Of a DNA stretch of 64,000 nucleotides, positions 51,968-60,182 are shown piece by piece; positions within the stretch are counted from its first letter, which is position 1, and each line of letters begins with the position of its first letter. This DNA is from Nocardioides sp. (GTDB taxonomy: Bacteria > Actinomycetota > Actinomycetes > Propionibacteriales > Nocardioidaceae), in assembly GCF_014360585.1 (NCBI RefSeq), contig NZ_JACIXG010000007.1:53716-117715 (forward strand), read 5' to 3'. The notes under the pieces were generated by a model. The model saw only the letters and a program-made list of their open reading frames with translations. It was not told where the DNA came from and did not search any database. A program made the position numbers and the translations under genes.

Positions 51968-53311
51968 ATGACCGAGTTGCTGTTCATTCTCCTGGCGCTG
52001 CTGCTGGTCGCCGCCTGTGGAGTGTTCGTGGCAGCCGAGTTCTCTCTGGTCACGGTCGACCACGCCCAGGTGGAGATGGCCGCCGAGCAGGGCGACAAGA
52101 GTGCCCAAGGCGTGCTCCGCGCGATGAAGGAGCTCTCCAGCAACCTCTCCGGCGCGCAGGTCGGCATCACCGTGACCAACCTCGGCATCGGCTGGATGTC
52201 GGAGCCGGCGATCGCCGAGCTGATCGATGACCCGTTGCTGACTGCAGGACTTCCCGAAGGTGCAGTGACGCCGGTCGCTCTGACGGTCGCACTGACGCTC
52301 TCCACGATCGTGACGATGCTCTTCGGTGAGCTGGTCCCCAAGAACCTCGCCCTGGCGCTACCGCTGCAGACCGCGCGCGTCACCCAGGGCCCGATGCGGG
52401 CCTTCACCAGGATCATGCGCGGGCCGATCAAGGTGCTCAACGGCACCGCGAACGCCATCGTGCGCCGCTTGGGCATGGAGCCGCAGGAGGAGCTGCGCTC
52501 CGCGCGCAGCTCGGCCGAGCTGTCCTCACTGATCCAGCGCAGTGCCCACCAGGGCACCCTCGACGCCGACACCGCCGAGCTCATGGAGCGCTCGGTCGAG
52601 TTCGGCACCCGCACGGCGGGGGAGATCATGACCCCGCGCGTACGCGTCAACAGCCTCGACCACAACGACCGCGCCGAGGCGCTGATCGAGCTCACCCGAC
52701 GTACGGGAAACTCCCGCTTTCCGGTGCTCGACGACAACGAGGTCGTGGTCGGCACCGTGCACGTCAAGGCCGCCGTGGCGCTGCCGGTGCACGAACGCTC
52801 CACGGCCAAGGTCAAGCACCTCATGGTGCAGCCGGTCGTCGTCCCCGACTCGCTCCGCCTGGACCCGTTGATGGCCCTGCTGCGATCCGAGGGGTTCCAG
52901 CTGGCCGTGGTGCTCGACGAGTACGGCGACCAGGCCGGCATCGTCACCCTCGAGGACGTGATCGAGGAGATCGTCGGCGACATCGCCGACGAGCACGACC
53001 CGCTCAGCGCCCGGGCCCGGCTGCGCCGCGACGGCAGCTGGTCGCTCTCGGGGCTGCTCCGTCCCGACGAGGTCGAGGACATCACCGGTGTCTCCCTGCC
53101 CGAGGGCGAGGACTACGACACGATCGCCGGCCTGATGCTCAGCCTGCTGGGCCGCATCCCTGAACGCGGCGCGAACGAGGAGCTGGCGGTCCCCGGAACC
53201 CCACCCCCGGACTCCGATGACGACGACGTGTACGCGAGGTTCGTGAGGCTCACCGTGGAGGTCATGGACGGGCGCAGGATCGACCGGATCTCGATGAAGG
53301 TGATCGGCTGA
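51968..53311 (+). CDS. CNNM/CorC-type membrane protein (DUF21-CBS)
   Basis: 447 residues. DUF21 membrane domain (1-200; LLFILLALLLVAACGVFVAA, VTVALTLSTIVTMLFGELVP), tandem CBS domains (about 215-340; MTPRVRVNSLDHNDRAEALI and VLDEYGDQAGIVTLEDVIEE) and a CorC_HlyC domain. The family transports Mg2+ or Co2+ or regulates such transport; hemolysin is an old misnomer. Overlaps its paralogue by one base (TGATG), so the two are coupled and may form a heterodimer. Confidence 0.9.
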   Translation: MTELLFILLALLLVAACGVFVAAEFSLVTVDHAQVEMAAEQGDKSAQGVLRAMKELSSNLSGAQVGITVTNLGIGWMSEPAIAELIDDPLLTAGLPEGAVTPVALTVALTLSTIVTMLFGELVPKNLALALPLQTARVTQGPMRAFTRIMRGPIKVLNGTANAIVRRLGMEPQEELRSARSSAELSSLIQRSAHQGTLDADTAELMERSVEFGTRTAGEIMTPRVRVNSLDHNDRAEALIELTRRTGNSRFPVLDDNEVVVGTVHVKAAVALPVHERSTAKVKHLMVQPVVVPDSLRLDPLMALLRSEGFQLAVVLDEYGDQAGIVTLEDVIEEIVGDIADEHDPLSARARLRRDGSWSLSGLLRPDEVEDITGVSLPEGEDYDTIAGLMLSLLGRIPERGANEELAVPGTPPPDSDDDDVYARFVRLTVEVMDGRRIDRISMKVIG

Positions 53312-54369
53312 TGTCCACCACTATGGGGCTGCTGCTCGGCCTGGTGCTGCTGCTCGCCAACGGATTCTTCGTCGGCTCGGAGTTCGCCCTGGTCTCGGCC
53401 CGGCGCAGCCAGATCGAGCCCGCCGCCCAGGCCGGCTCGCAGATGGCCAAGATCACCCTGCGGGCGATGGAGAACATCAGCCTGATGATGGCCGGCGCCC
53501 AGCTGGGCATCACCGTCTGCTCAGTGCTGCTGCTGGCGATCACCGAACCGGCGCTCGCGCACCTGCTCGAGCCCGGCTTCGACCTGGTCGGCCTGCCCGA
53601 GGCGTTCCATCACCCGGTCGCGTTCGTGATCGCGATGCTCGTGGTCACCTACCTGCACGTGGTGGTCGGCGAGATGGTGCCGAAGAACATCGCGCTGGCC
53701 GGTCCCGACAAGGCCGCCCTGGTCCTCGGCCCGGCGATCTACGCGGTCGTCTACGTGCTGCGGCCGATCATCGTCGCCTTCAACTACGTCGCCAACATGT
53801 GCATCCGGGCGCTCGGCATCGAGCCCAAGGACGAGGTGAGCTCCGCGTTCACCCGCGCGGAGGTGGCCGCCATGGTCGAGGAGTCGCGCGGCGAGGGCCT
53901 CTTGGAAGAGGACGAGTACGGCCGCCTGGCCGGCGCGCTCGGCTTCACCGAGAAGACGGTGGACAAGGTGACCATCCCCATCGCCGACTGGACGATCGTG
54001 CCGCGCGGTGCCTCGGGTGCCGACATCGAGACGGTGTGCGCCGCCACCGGCTACAGCCGGTTCCCGGTGGCCGAGGAGAGCGGCGACCTGGTGGGCTACC
54101 TGCACATCAAGGATGTGCTCGAGCCTGATGACGTACGCCGCCGGCAGCCGGTCCAGAACAAGTGGATCCGTCCCTTCGCGACCGTCTCCCCGGACGACGC
54201 GCTGCACGAGACGCTCGAGACCCTGCAGCGCCGCGGCGCCCACCTGGCGCGGGTCGTCCGCGAGGACGGCACCACCATCGGGCTCGCGACGCTGGAGGAT
54301 GTCATCGAGGAGCTGGTCGGGGAGATCCGCGACGCCGCACACGCCGATGAATCCACGGCTACCGAGTAA
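53311..54369 (+). CDS. CNNM/CorC-type membrane protein, second paralogue
   Basis: 352 residues. DUF21 (LGLVLLLANGFFVGSEFALV, HVVVGEMVPKNIALAGPDKA) and CBS pair (FPVAEESGDLVGYLHIKDVL, VVREDGTTIGLATLEDVIEE). Lacks the CorC_HlyC tail of the first copy. Same cation-linked role presumed. Paired paralogues of different length in this order are common in actinobacteria. Confidence 0.9.
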   Translation: MSTTMGLLLGLVLLLANGFFVGSEFALVSARRSQIEPAAQAGSQMAKITLRAMENISLMMAGAQLGITVCSVLLLAITEPALAHLLEPGFDLVGLPEAFHHPVAFVIAMLVVTYLHVVVGEMVPKNIALAGPDKAALVLGPAIYAVVYVLRPIIVAFNYVANMCIRALGIEPKDEVSSAFTRAEVAAMVEESRGEGLLEEDEYGRLAGALGFTEKTVDKVTIPIADWTIVPRGASGADIETVCAATGYSRFPVAEESGDLVGYLHIKDVLEPDDVRRRQPVQNKWIRPFATVSPDDALHETLETLQRRGAHLARVVREDGTTIGLATLEDVIEELVGEIRDAAHADESTATE

Positions 54370-54385
54370 GCACTAGGGTTTGTCC

Positions 54386-55078
54386 GTGCCCAACCGTCGA
54401 TTCGGTGATCCCCGCCTGCAACCTGGCCGGAGCTCGCGTCCGCGACCGCAGGGCTCTGCCGACCGCAACCGGCCCGTGCTCGGCAAGCTGCTCAGCATCC
54501 TCCGCCTCGTCTACGCGCCGGTGATGCTGTGGGCCGTGCTGATCGCGAAGGACGACACCATCGCGCTGGCGGCGTTCGGTCTCGCGGTCGTCACCGACCT
54601 GCTCGACAGCTGGCTTGCCCGCAAGGAGCTCGGCCGGCGCCGCTCGGGAGAGCTGCTCGACGTGGCCGCCAACACGGTCTTCGTCCTGGCCGCGACGTTC
54701 GCGCTCTGGCAGATCGACGTGATCCCGTGGCCGATCGCGCTGCTGGTTCCGCTGCGGCTGCTGGGTCTGCTGGCGATGGTCCCGGCGCTGCGCAGCCGCG
54801 GGGTGCGTACGCTGCCCGTCCATCTCCTCGGCAAGGTGGCCGCCTTCTGTCTGCTGGCCTCGTTCCCGTTGCTCTATCTCAGCCATGACATCCCCGAGAA
54901 GCTCGACCTCGGCCTGGAGCCGGGCCTGCCGATCCAGCTGGCGCAGGCGTTCGGCTGGGCGTTCGCGCTGTGGGGGATTCTGCTGCTTTGGTGGAGCCTG
55001 GTCCTCTACGCTCAGGAGGTGCGTCGCCTGATGGCCACCACGCCACCGTTGGAGAAGGGCGGGGCGTCTCGTGCCTGA
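54386..55078 (+). CDS. CDP-alcohol phosphatidyltransferase-family protein, altered active site
   Basis: 230 residues from GTG 54386, six bases after TAGGGT, hence leaderless. Six membrane helices. The family motif should be DGxxAR(x8)GxxxDxxxD; here it reads DSWLARKELGRRRSGELLDVAAN, so the Gly is Ser and the last Asp, the proposed catalytic base, is Asn. It occupies the place of mycobacterial Rv1822 (PgsA2-like). Either a specialised enzyme or one with lost activity. Confidence 0.8.
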   Translation: MPNRRFGDPRLQPGRSSRPRPQGSADRNRPVLGKLLSILRLVYAPVMLWAVLIAKDDTIALAAFGLAVVTDLLDSWLARKELGRRRSGELLDVAANTVFVLAATFALWQIDVIPWPIALLVPLRLLGLLAMVPALRSRGVRTLPVHLLGKVAAFCLLASFPLLYLSHDIPEKLDLGLEPGLPIQLAQAFGWAFALWGILLLWWSLVLYAQEVRRLMATTPPLEKGGASRA

Positions 55079-56012
55079 CCTGCCTGACCAGATCCCCGGC
55101 GAGGACTTGCGCGACTACGTCACCAAGCCGCTCTTGGACCGCATCACCGACCAGGCGGTCGACTCCGACTACAAGGCCGCTGCCGCACGGCGGGACCCCT
55201 CGGAGGAGGAGCCCACCCGACGCCGCCGGCCCGGGCTGTGGGCGATGGTCGTCGTCGGCCTCTTCGCGCTGCTGGCCACGACCGCCGCGGTGCAGACCTC
55301 CCGCAACGAGGACGTCCGCCAGACCAGCAGACAGGTCCTCATCGACCGCATCGAGCAGCGCCAGGAGCGGGTCGCCGGCCTGCACCGGGAGATCTCCGAG
55401 CTGAGCAAGGACACCCAGCGCCGGGAGGCCACGCTCAACGCACTCGGGCAGCGGGCGGAGGCGGCGTCCGCGGCAGCTGCCGCTACCGCGGAGAGGACCG
55501 GGTTCGCCCCGGTGACCGGCTCTGGGATCAGGATCACGATCGACAACGCCTCCGACGGCTCCGAGGGCGGCACCGTGCGCGACTACGATCTCGCCGTGAT
55601 CGTCAACGGGCTGTGGCAGGCGGGTGCGACCGCGGTGGCCGTGGACGGCCAGCGGGTCACCCCGCGCAGCGGCGTGATCACCTCCGGCGCCACCCTCCGG
55701 ATGAACGACGTCTCGCTATCGCCGCCATATGAGGTGTCAGCCATCGGTGACACGCGTACGCTTGCCGCACGATTCGCCGAGACGGTCTCCGGGGCGATGA
55801 TCCACACGACGACTCAGGACTACGGAATGCCGTACGAGGTCGAGAACATCGAGCGGCTCACCCTTCCGGCGGCGCCGTCCGCCCTGCTGGAGCTGACCCA
55901 CCTCGGGACCGAGTCCGAGGACAAGGGCTCCAAGGGCACCAAGGGCTCAGCGAAGCCGACCAACACCGACGAAGACTCTGAACAGAACAGCGAAGGGGAC
56001 CGCGAAGAATGA
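55071..56012 (+). CDS. DUF881 protein 1
   Basis: 313 residues. One membrane helix (WAMVVVGLFALLATTAAVQT, about 60-80), a coiled-coil (RIEQRQERVAGLHREISELS) and the DUF881 domain (TGSGIRITIDNASDGSEGGT, YDLAVIVNGLWQAGATAVAV). Extracytoplasmic and divisome-linked in relatives (Rv1823). Overlaps the previous gene by eight bases. The Lys/Ser-rich C-terminal tail is low complexity. Confidence 0.88.
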   Translation: MPDLPDQIPGEDLRDYVTKPLLDRITDQAVDSDYKAAAARRDPSEEEPTRRRRPGLWAMVVVGLFALLATTAAVQTSRNEDVRQTSRQVLIDRIEQRQERVAGLHREISELSKDTQRREATLNALGQRAEAASAAAAATAERTGFAPVTGSGIRITIDNASDGSEGGTVRDYDLAVIVNGLWQAGATAVAVDGQRVTPRSGVITSGATLRMNDVSLSPPYEVSAIGDTRTLAARFAETVSGAMIHTTTQDYGMPYEVENIERLTLPAAPSALLELTHLGTESEDKGSKGTKGSAKPTNTDEDSEQNSEGDREE

Positions 56013-56341
56013 TCGCCGTCATCGGCCTAGTGATCGGCATCGTGCTGGGGCTGCTCTTCCAGCCCGAGGTGCCAGTCGGCCTGGCGCCTTACCTGCCGAT
56101 CGCCGTCGTCGCCGCGCTCGACGCCGTCTTCGGTGCCCTGCGCGCGTTCATGGACGGCATCTTCGACGACAAGGTCTTCGTCGTCTCGTTCATCAGCAAC
56201 GTCGTCATCGCCGCCGGCATCGTCTACCTCGGAGACCGCCTCGGTGTCGGTGGCCAGCTGTCCACGGGTGTCATCGTGGTCCTCGGCATCCGGATCTTCA
56301 CCAACGTCGCAGCCATCCGGAGGCACATCTTCCATGCCTGA
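56009..56341 (+). CDS. Small basic protein (DUF1290)
   Basis: 110 residues with three membrane helices (MIAVIGLVIGIVLGLLFQPE; LPIAVVAALDAVFGALRAFM; VVIAAGIVYLGDRLGVGGQL) and the family block DGIFDDKVFVVSFISNV. Called sbp in Bacillus and Rv1824 in mycobacteria, always between DUF881 genes. ATGA overlap with the first DUF881 gene. Confidence 0.93.
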   Translation: MIAVIGLVIGIVLGLLFQPEVPVGLAPYLPIAVVAALDAVFGALRAFMDGIFDDKVFVVSFISNVVIAAGIVYLGDRLGVGGQLSTGVIVVLGIRIFTNVAAIRRHIFHA

Positions 56342-57689
56342 CCGGAAGAGGCGGCCGGCGGTGAAGCGGACCGCGGCCAAGCGGACTCCTGCGAAGAAGA
56401 CTGCGGCGAAGAAGCCTGCCGTGCCCGCGGAGGAAGCCGTCAACGAGGACGTCGCCGCGCCCGAGGACGAAGGTACGCCGCCGGCTGAGCCGGATCCGAG
56501 CGGTGAGCCGGCCGAGGCGACCGACGACGCCGAGGGCGCGTCCGAGGAGACGGCCGAGTCCGAAGCGGCGAAGGCGGAGCCCGACGAGCCCGCGGTCGAG
56601 TCCACGGACGAGTCCACGGACGAGACCGATGCCGTGGAGGAACCTGCAGCGGCGGAGCAGCCGGCGGTCGATTCAGCTCGAGACGAGGTCGAGCCTGACG
56701 AGACTGATGAGAGCGTCGAGACGGTCGAGACGGTCGACCCTGATGAAGCGGCGGAGGCGGAGGAACCCGCGGCTGAGAAGGCCGACGAGCCTGCTGACCC
56801 CGACACCCGCGAGGACGAGGACGTCCCGAACGATTCCGACGAGCCCGACGAGTCCGACGAGTCCGACGAGTCCGACGAGCCCGACGAGTCCGGCGAGGTG
56901 GCCGAGGTCGCTGAGCCCGAGGAGCCGGAGAAGACCGAGGAGCCCGCTGCCACTGAAGAGCCCGAGGAGGAGCCCACGCCGCTGGTCGGCCGGGCACGGC
57001 TCTTCGACGCGCTCACCCACTTCCGGCGCGGCCAGGTGGCGGTGGCGGTCCTGCTCTGCATCCTCGGTTACGCGGCCGTGGTGCAGGTCCAGACGAACAC
57101 CGAGGACTCGACGTACGCCGGCCTGCGAGAGCAGGAGCTGATCGACATCCTCTCCGGCCTGGCCGGGACGACGCAGAAGGCCCAGGAGCAGATCGAGGAG
57201 CTCGAGGCGACCCGCGACGAGCTCGAGGACCAGACCCTGCAGCAGCAGACGGCGCTGCAGCGCGCCGAGGAGCAGGTCGACACCCTCCGGGTGATCGCCG
57301 GGACGGTGCCGGTCAGCGGGCCCGGCATCACGATCGAGATCGACCCCGGTTCCGACCCGCTGCGGCTGACCGCGCTCCTCGACCTGATCGAGGAGCTGCG
57401 TACGAGCGGTGCCGAGGCGATGGAGATCGAGGGGGCCGACGGCGAGGCCGTTCGGCTGGTCGCGTCGTCCTCGATCGAGGTCAACCAGCCGACGCCCGGT
57501 CTCGACGTCGGCGGCGAGATGATCAGCCCGCCCTACCGTCTCCAGGTGATCGGGCCTCCCGACACGCTGGCCGGTGCGATCGACTTCTACCAGGGCCCGC
57601 AGGACCAGCTCGAGGAGCAGGGTGCGGAGGTCGAGGTGGAGTCCGAGGAGAAGATCGACATCGAGTCGATTCACACCGTGTCCCGCTGA
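56334..57689 (+). CDS. DUF881 protein 2 with long basic-acidic N-terminal extension
   Basis: 451 residues from ATG 56334, overlapping sbp by eight bases. Residues 1-30 are histone-tail-like (RKRRPAVKRTAAKRTPAKK), residues about 31-215 are almost only Asp, Glu, Ala, Pro and Ser with tandem DES repeats near 160-185, then a membrane helix at about 230-250 (VAVAVLLCILGYAAVVQV), a coiled coil and DUF881 (ISPPYRLQVIGPPDTLAGAI at the end). The cytoplasmic tail is much longer than in Rv1825 and could bind polyanions and polycations in turn. Confidence 0.85.
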   Translation: MPDRKRRPAVKRTAAKRTPAKKTAAKKPAVPAEEAVNEDVAAPEDEGTPPAEPDPSGEPAEATDDAEGASEETAESEAAKAEPDEPAVESTDESTDETDAVEEPAAAEQPAVDSARDEVEPDETDESVETVETVDPDEAAEAEEPAAEKADEPADPDTREDEDVPNDSDEPDESDESDESDEPDESGEVAEVAEPEEPEKTEEPAATEEPEEEPTPLVGRARLFDALTHFRRGQVAVAVLLCILGYAAVVQVQTNTEDSTYAGLREQELIDILSGLAGTTQKAQEQIEELEATRDELEDQTLQQQTALQRAEEQVDTLRVIAGTVPVSGPGITIEIDPGSDPLRLTALLDLIEELRTSGAEAMEIEGADGEAVRLVASSSIEVNQPTPGLDVGGEMISPPYRLQVIGPPDTLAGAIDFYQGPQDQLEEQGAEVEVESEEKIDIESIHTVSR

Positions 57690-57783
57690 AGGTTTCGACA
57701 GTGCGGCGCAGTAGGGTTTCGTACACCGGCTCCGCGGGACGATCAACCGCTGCCAGACCAGTACGCCTGATGAGGAGATTCCC

Positions 57784-58170
57784 GTGTACCCCGAGGACCT
57801 GAAGTACACCAGCGAGCACGAGTGGCTGCGCAACCCCGGCGAGACCGAGGGGTCCGTACGGATCGGGATCACCAACTACGCCCAGGACGCTCTCGGCGAC
57901 ATCGTCTACGTCTCGATGCCCGCCGTCGGCGACACGATCAAGTCCGGCGAGAGCTGCGGCGAGCTCGAGTCGACCAAGTCCGTCAGCGACATCTACGCGC
58001 CGATCTCGGGCGAGGTCGTCGCGGTCAACGGCTCGCTCGACGCGACGCCCGAGCTGGTCAACGACGACCCCTACGGCGGTGGCTGGCTCTTCGAGATCAA
58101 CCCGGCCGATCCTGCTGAGCTGGAGAGCCTCCTCGACGCCGCGGCGTACGAGGCATCACTCGACGCGTAA
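57784..58170 (+). CDS. gcvH: Glycine cleavage system H protein
   Basis: 128 residues, standard length. Lipoyl Lys65 in GELESTKSVSDIYAPISGEV. Shuttles the methylamine group between P, T and L proteins. GAGG lies upstream of GTG 57784. gcvP follows 2.9 kb away behind its own riboswitch; gcvT is not in the window. Confidence 0.95.
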   Translation: MYPEDLKYTSEHEWLRNPGETEGSVRIGITNYAQDALGDIVYVSMPAVGDTIKSGESCGELESTKSVSDIYAPISGEVVAVNGSLDATPELVNDDPYGGGWLFEINPADPAELESLLDAAAYEASLDA

Positions 58171-58214
58171 GTCAACCGAACACCTGGGCCGACCTGATAG
58201 GTTGCGGATACCAT

Positions 58215-58235
58215 CCCTCAACGTTCACTTGAGGG
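58215..58235. promoter_or_regulatory. 21-bp palindrome upstream of the FHA gene
   Basis: CCCTCAA-N7-TTGAGGG, perfect 7-bp arms. Same architecture as 60013-60033; candidate operator for one of the two MerR regulators of this block. Confidence 0.55.
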
Positions 58236-58269
58236 TATGTGCCCGGCCCTCGATGAACCTGGAGCTCAA

Positions 58270-58752
58270 ATGTCCGTGTGCCCCGCTTGCGGAAGCCAGA
58301 ACCCCGACCAAGCGCGGTTCTGCTCGCAGTGTGGCGTAAGCCTGACCGGGACCGACCAGACCTCGACGATCCAGCTCGGAGCTGACGCCGACACCTCTGA
58401 CCGGGTGCTCAGCCCGATCGAGGCGGCCACCGTCGAGGCGCTGCCGCGGGGCAACGGCATGCTCGTCGTCCAACGCGGTCCCGGTGCCGGAAGCCGCTTC
58501 CTGCTCGACCAGGACACCGTGGTCGCGGGTCGCCACCCGGACAGCGACATCTTCCTCGACGACGTGACCGTCTCGCGTCGCCACGCGGAGTTCGCGCGCA
58601 CCGGTGACACGTTCGAGGTCTCCGACGTCGGCAGTCTCAACGGCACCTACGTCAACCGCGACCGGATCGAGAAGTTCGTCCTCAAGGACGGCGACGAGGT
58701 CCAGGTCGGGAAGTTCCGGCTCGTCTTCTACGCCGGGCACGAAGGGGCGTAG
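58270..58752 (+). CDS. garA: GarA-like FHA-domain regulator
   Basis: 160 residues from ATG 58270 (GGAG nine bases before). Zinc-ribbon N-terminus CPACGSQNPDQARFCSQCG, a phospho-Thr region (TDQTSTIQL) in the place of the GarA ETTS motif, and an FHA domain at about 70-150 (VVAGRHPDSDIFLDDVTVSR, SLNGTYVNRDRI). In mycobacteria GarA switches 2-oxoglutarate dehydrogenase and glutamate enzymes when phosphorylated by PknB or PknG. The added zinc ribbon is also seen in corynebacterial-type relatives. Syntenic with Rv1827. Confidence 0.9.
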   Translation: MSVCPACGSQNPDQARFCSQCGVSLTGTDQTSTIQLGADADTSDRVLSPIEAATVEALPRGNGMLVVQRGPGAGSRFLLDQDTVVAGRHPDSDIFLDDVTVSRRHAEFARTGDTFEVSDVGSLNGTYVNRDRIEKFVLKDGDEVQVGKFRLVFYAGHEGA

Positions 58753-58754
58753 TC

Positions 58755-59507
58755 ATGGCCGCAGCCGCGACGCCTGACCCTCAACGGCCGGCTAGCGACT
58801 CGGGGGAGCGGCTCAACATCGGGCAGGTCCTGGACCAGCTGCGCCCCGACTTCCCGACGGTGACCATCCCGAAGATCCGGTTTCTCGAGGACAAGGGACT
58901 GATCAAGCCGGAGCGTACGCCCGCGGGCTACCGCAAGTTCTCCCGCCGAGACGTGGAGCGACTGCGCTACGTCCTGCGGATGCAGCGCGACCACTACCTG
59001 CCCCTCAAGGTCATCGGCGAGCACCTCGACGCGATCGACCGCGGCCTCGAGCCGCCGGAGATCGAGCCGACCGTGCCCACGGTGCCGACGGTTGCCCTGA
59101 CTCCCGACGGCACGCCGGGGGCCGAGTCGTTCCGGCGTACGGACAACATGAGGATCTCGCGACGCGAGCTCCTCAAGATCGCCGAGGTCGACGACTCGCT
59201 GCTGAGCGAGCTGGAGAAGATGGCGCTGGTGGTCCCGCTGCGCAGCGGTCACTACGACACCGCCGCCCTCACGATCGCGCGCACGGCCAAGGAGCTGGCC
59301 GCGTTCGGCATCGAGCCCCGCCATCTGCGCGGTATGAAGGCCGCCGCCGACCGCGAGGTCGGTCTCATCGAGCAGATCGTGGCGCCGCTGCGGCGTCCCG
59401 GCAACGCCGGAGCGCAGGGCAGGGCCGAGGAGATCGGCAGCGAGATCGCCTCGCTGGCGGTGCGTCTGCACGCCACCTTGGTGAAGTCGGGCCTGCGCGA
59501 GCGCTGA
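58755..59507 (+). CDS. ftsR: MerR-family regulator, Rv1828/FtsR-like
   Basis: 250 residues; the start follows the garA stop by two bases. MerR HTH at about 15-90 (LNIGQVLDQLRPDFPTVTIP, LIKPERTPAGYRKFSRRDVE), then a linker rich in Pro and a second helical domain (SRRELLKIAEVDDSLLSELE) that in Rv1828 binds ligand. The corynebacterial orthologue FtsR activates ftsZ. Probably binds the palindromes of this block. Confidence 0.85.
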   Translation: MAAAATPDPQRPASDSGERLNIGQVLDQLRPDFPTVTIPKIRFLEDKGLIKPERTPAGYRKFSRRDVERLRYVLRMQRDHYLPLKVIGEHLDAIDRGLEPPEIEPTVPTVPTVALTPDGTPGAESFRRTDNMRISRRELLKIAEVDDSLLSELEKMALVVPLRSGHYDTAALTIARTAKELAAFGIEPRHLRGMKAAADREVGLIEQIVAPLRRPGNAGAQGRAEEIGSEIASLAVRLHATLVKSGLRER

Positions 59508-59538
59508 GGCTGCTCAGCCGACCGGGTAGGGTGGACAC

Positions 59539-60006
59539 ATGCGCGAGGTCGATGTGCTCGGAGTCCGAGTGGAGATGCCCTCCAACCAGCCGATCGTGCT
59601 GCTGCGCGAGGTGGCCGGTGAGCGATACCTGCCCATCTGGATAGGCGCGGTCGAGGCGACCGCGATCGCCTTCGCCCAGCAGGGTGTGGTGCCGCCGAGA
59701 CCGCTGACCCACGACCTGCTCAAGGACGTCCTGGAAGCGACCGGCAACGAGCTGACCGAGGTGCAGATCACCTCGGTCACCGACCGTGTCTTCTATGCCA
59801 ACCTGGTCTTCGCCTCGGGCGTCGAGGTGAGCGCGCGGCCCTCGGACTCGATCGCGCTGGCGCTGCGTACGGGCACCAAGATCGTGGTCTCCGACGAAGT
59901 CCTCGACGAGGCGGGCCTCGCTGTCCCGGCCGAGCAGGAGGACGAGATCGAGAAGTTCCGCGAGTTCCTCGACGAGATCACGCCCGAGGACTTCGAGTCC
60001 CACTGA
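59539..60006 (+). CDS. Bifunctional nuclease family protein (DUF151)
   Basis: 155 residues. DUF151: VRVEMPSNQPIVLLREVAGE, YLPIWIGAVEATAIAFAQQG, and ARPSDSIALALRTGTKIVVS with conserved acidic residues. Family members show RNase/DNase activity in plants; Rv1829 is the mycobacterial counterpart. TAGGGT at 59527-59532 is six bases before the ATG, so leaderless despite the short gap to the MerR gene. Confidence 0.9.
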   Translation: MREVDVLGVRVEMPSNQPIVLLREVAGERYLPIWIGAVEATAIAFAQQGVVPPRPLTHDLLKDVLEATGNELTEVQITSVTDRVFYANLVFASGVEVSARPSDSIALALRTGTKIVVSDEVLDEAGLAVPAEQEDEIEKFREFLDEITPEDFESH

Positions 60007-60012
60007 CCCTAA

Positions 60013-60033
60013 CTCTCAAGTTGAGATTGAGAG
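60013..60033. promoter_or_regulatory. 21-bp palindrome upstream of the second MerR gene
   Basis: CTCTCAA-N7-TTGAGAG; arms extend to 11 bp (CTAACTCTCAA / TTGAGAGTTAG, 60009-60037). Could also act as a terminator for the nuclease gene, but the match to 58215-58235 favours an operator. Confidence 0.55.
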
Positions 60034-60064
60034 TTAGCGGCGGCGACACGCCGGGGAGGGTTCT

Positions 60065-60093
60065 TTGACCAGGGCGCTTACGGCGCTTACCTT
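60065..60093 (+). promoter_or_regulatory. Promoter of the second MerR gene
   Basis: TTGACC - 17 bp - TACCTT. Further down, TAACTCCA (60110-60117) and TGGAGTTA (60157-60164) form an inverted repeat in the 5' leader that may be a second operator. Confidence 0.5.
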
Positions 60094-60182
60094 GTAATTG
60101 TCTCTGTTGTAACTCCAACGGTGTGGTCCCCCCGCCGCAGCCGTTCATTCCCCGAGTGGAGTTACGCACAACGGAGTAGACG

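Noticed and set aside
60009..60037. Simple terminator of the DUF151 gene
   Set aside because: The stem could serve, but there is no T-tract and its core repeats the geometry of 58215-58235, so an operator is the better reading.
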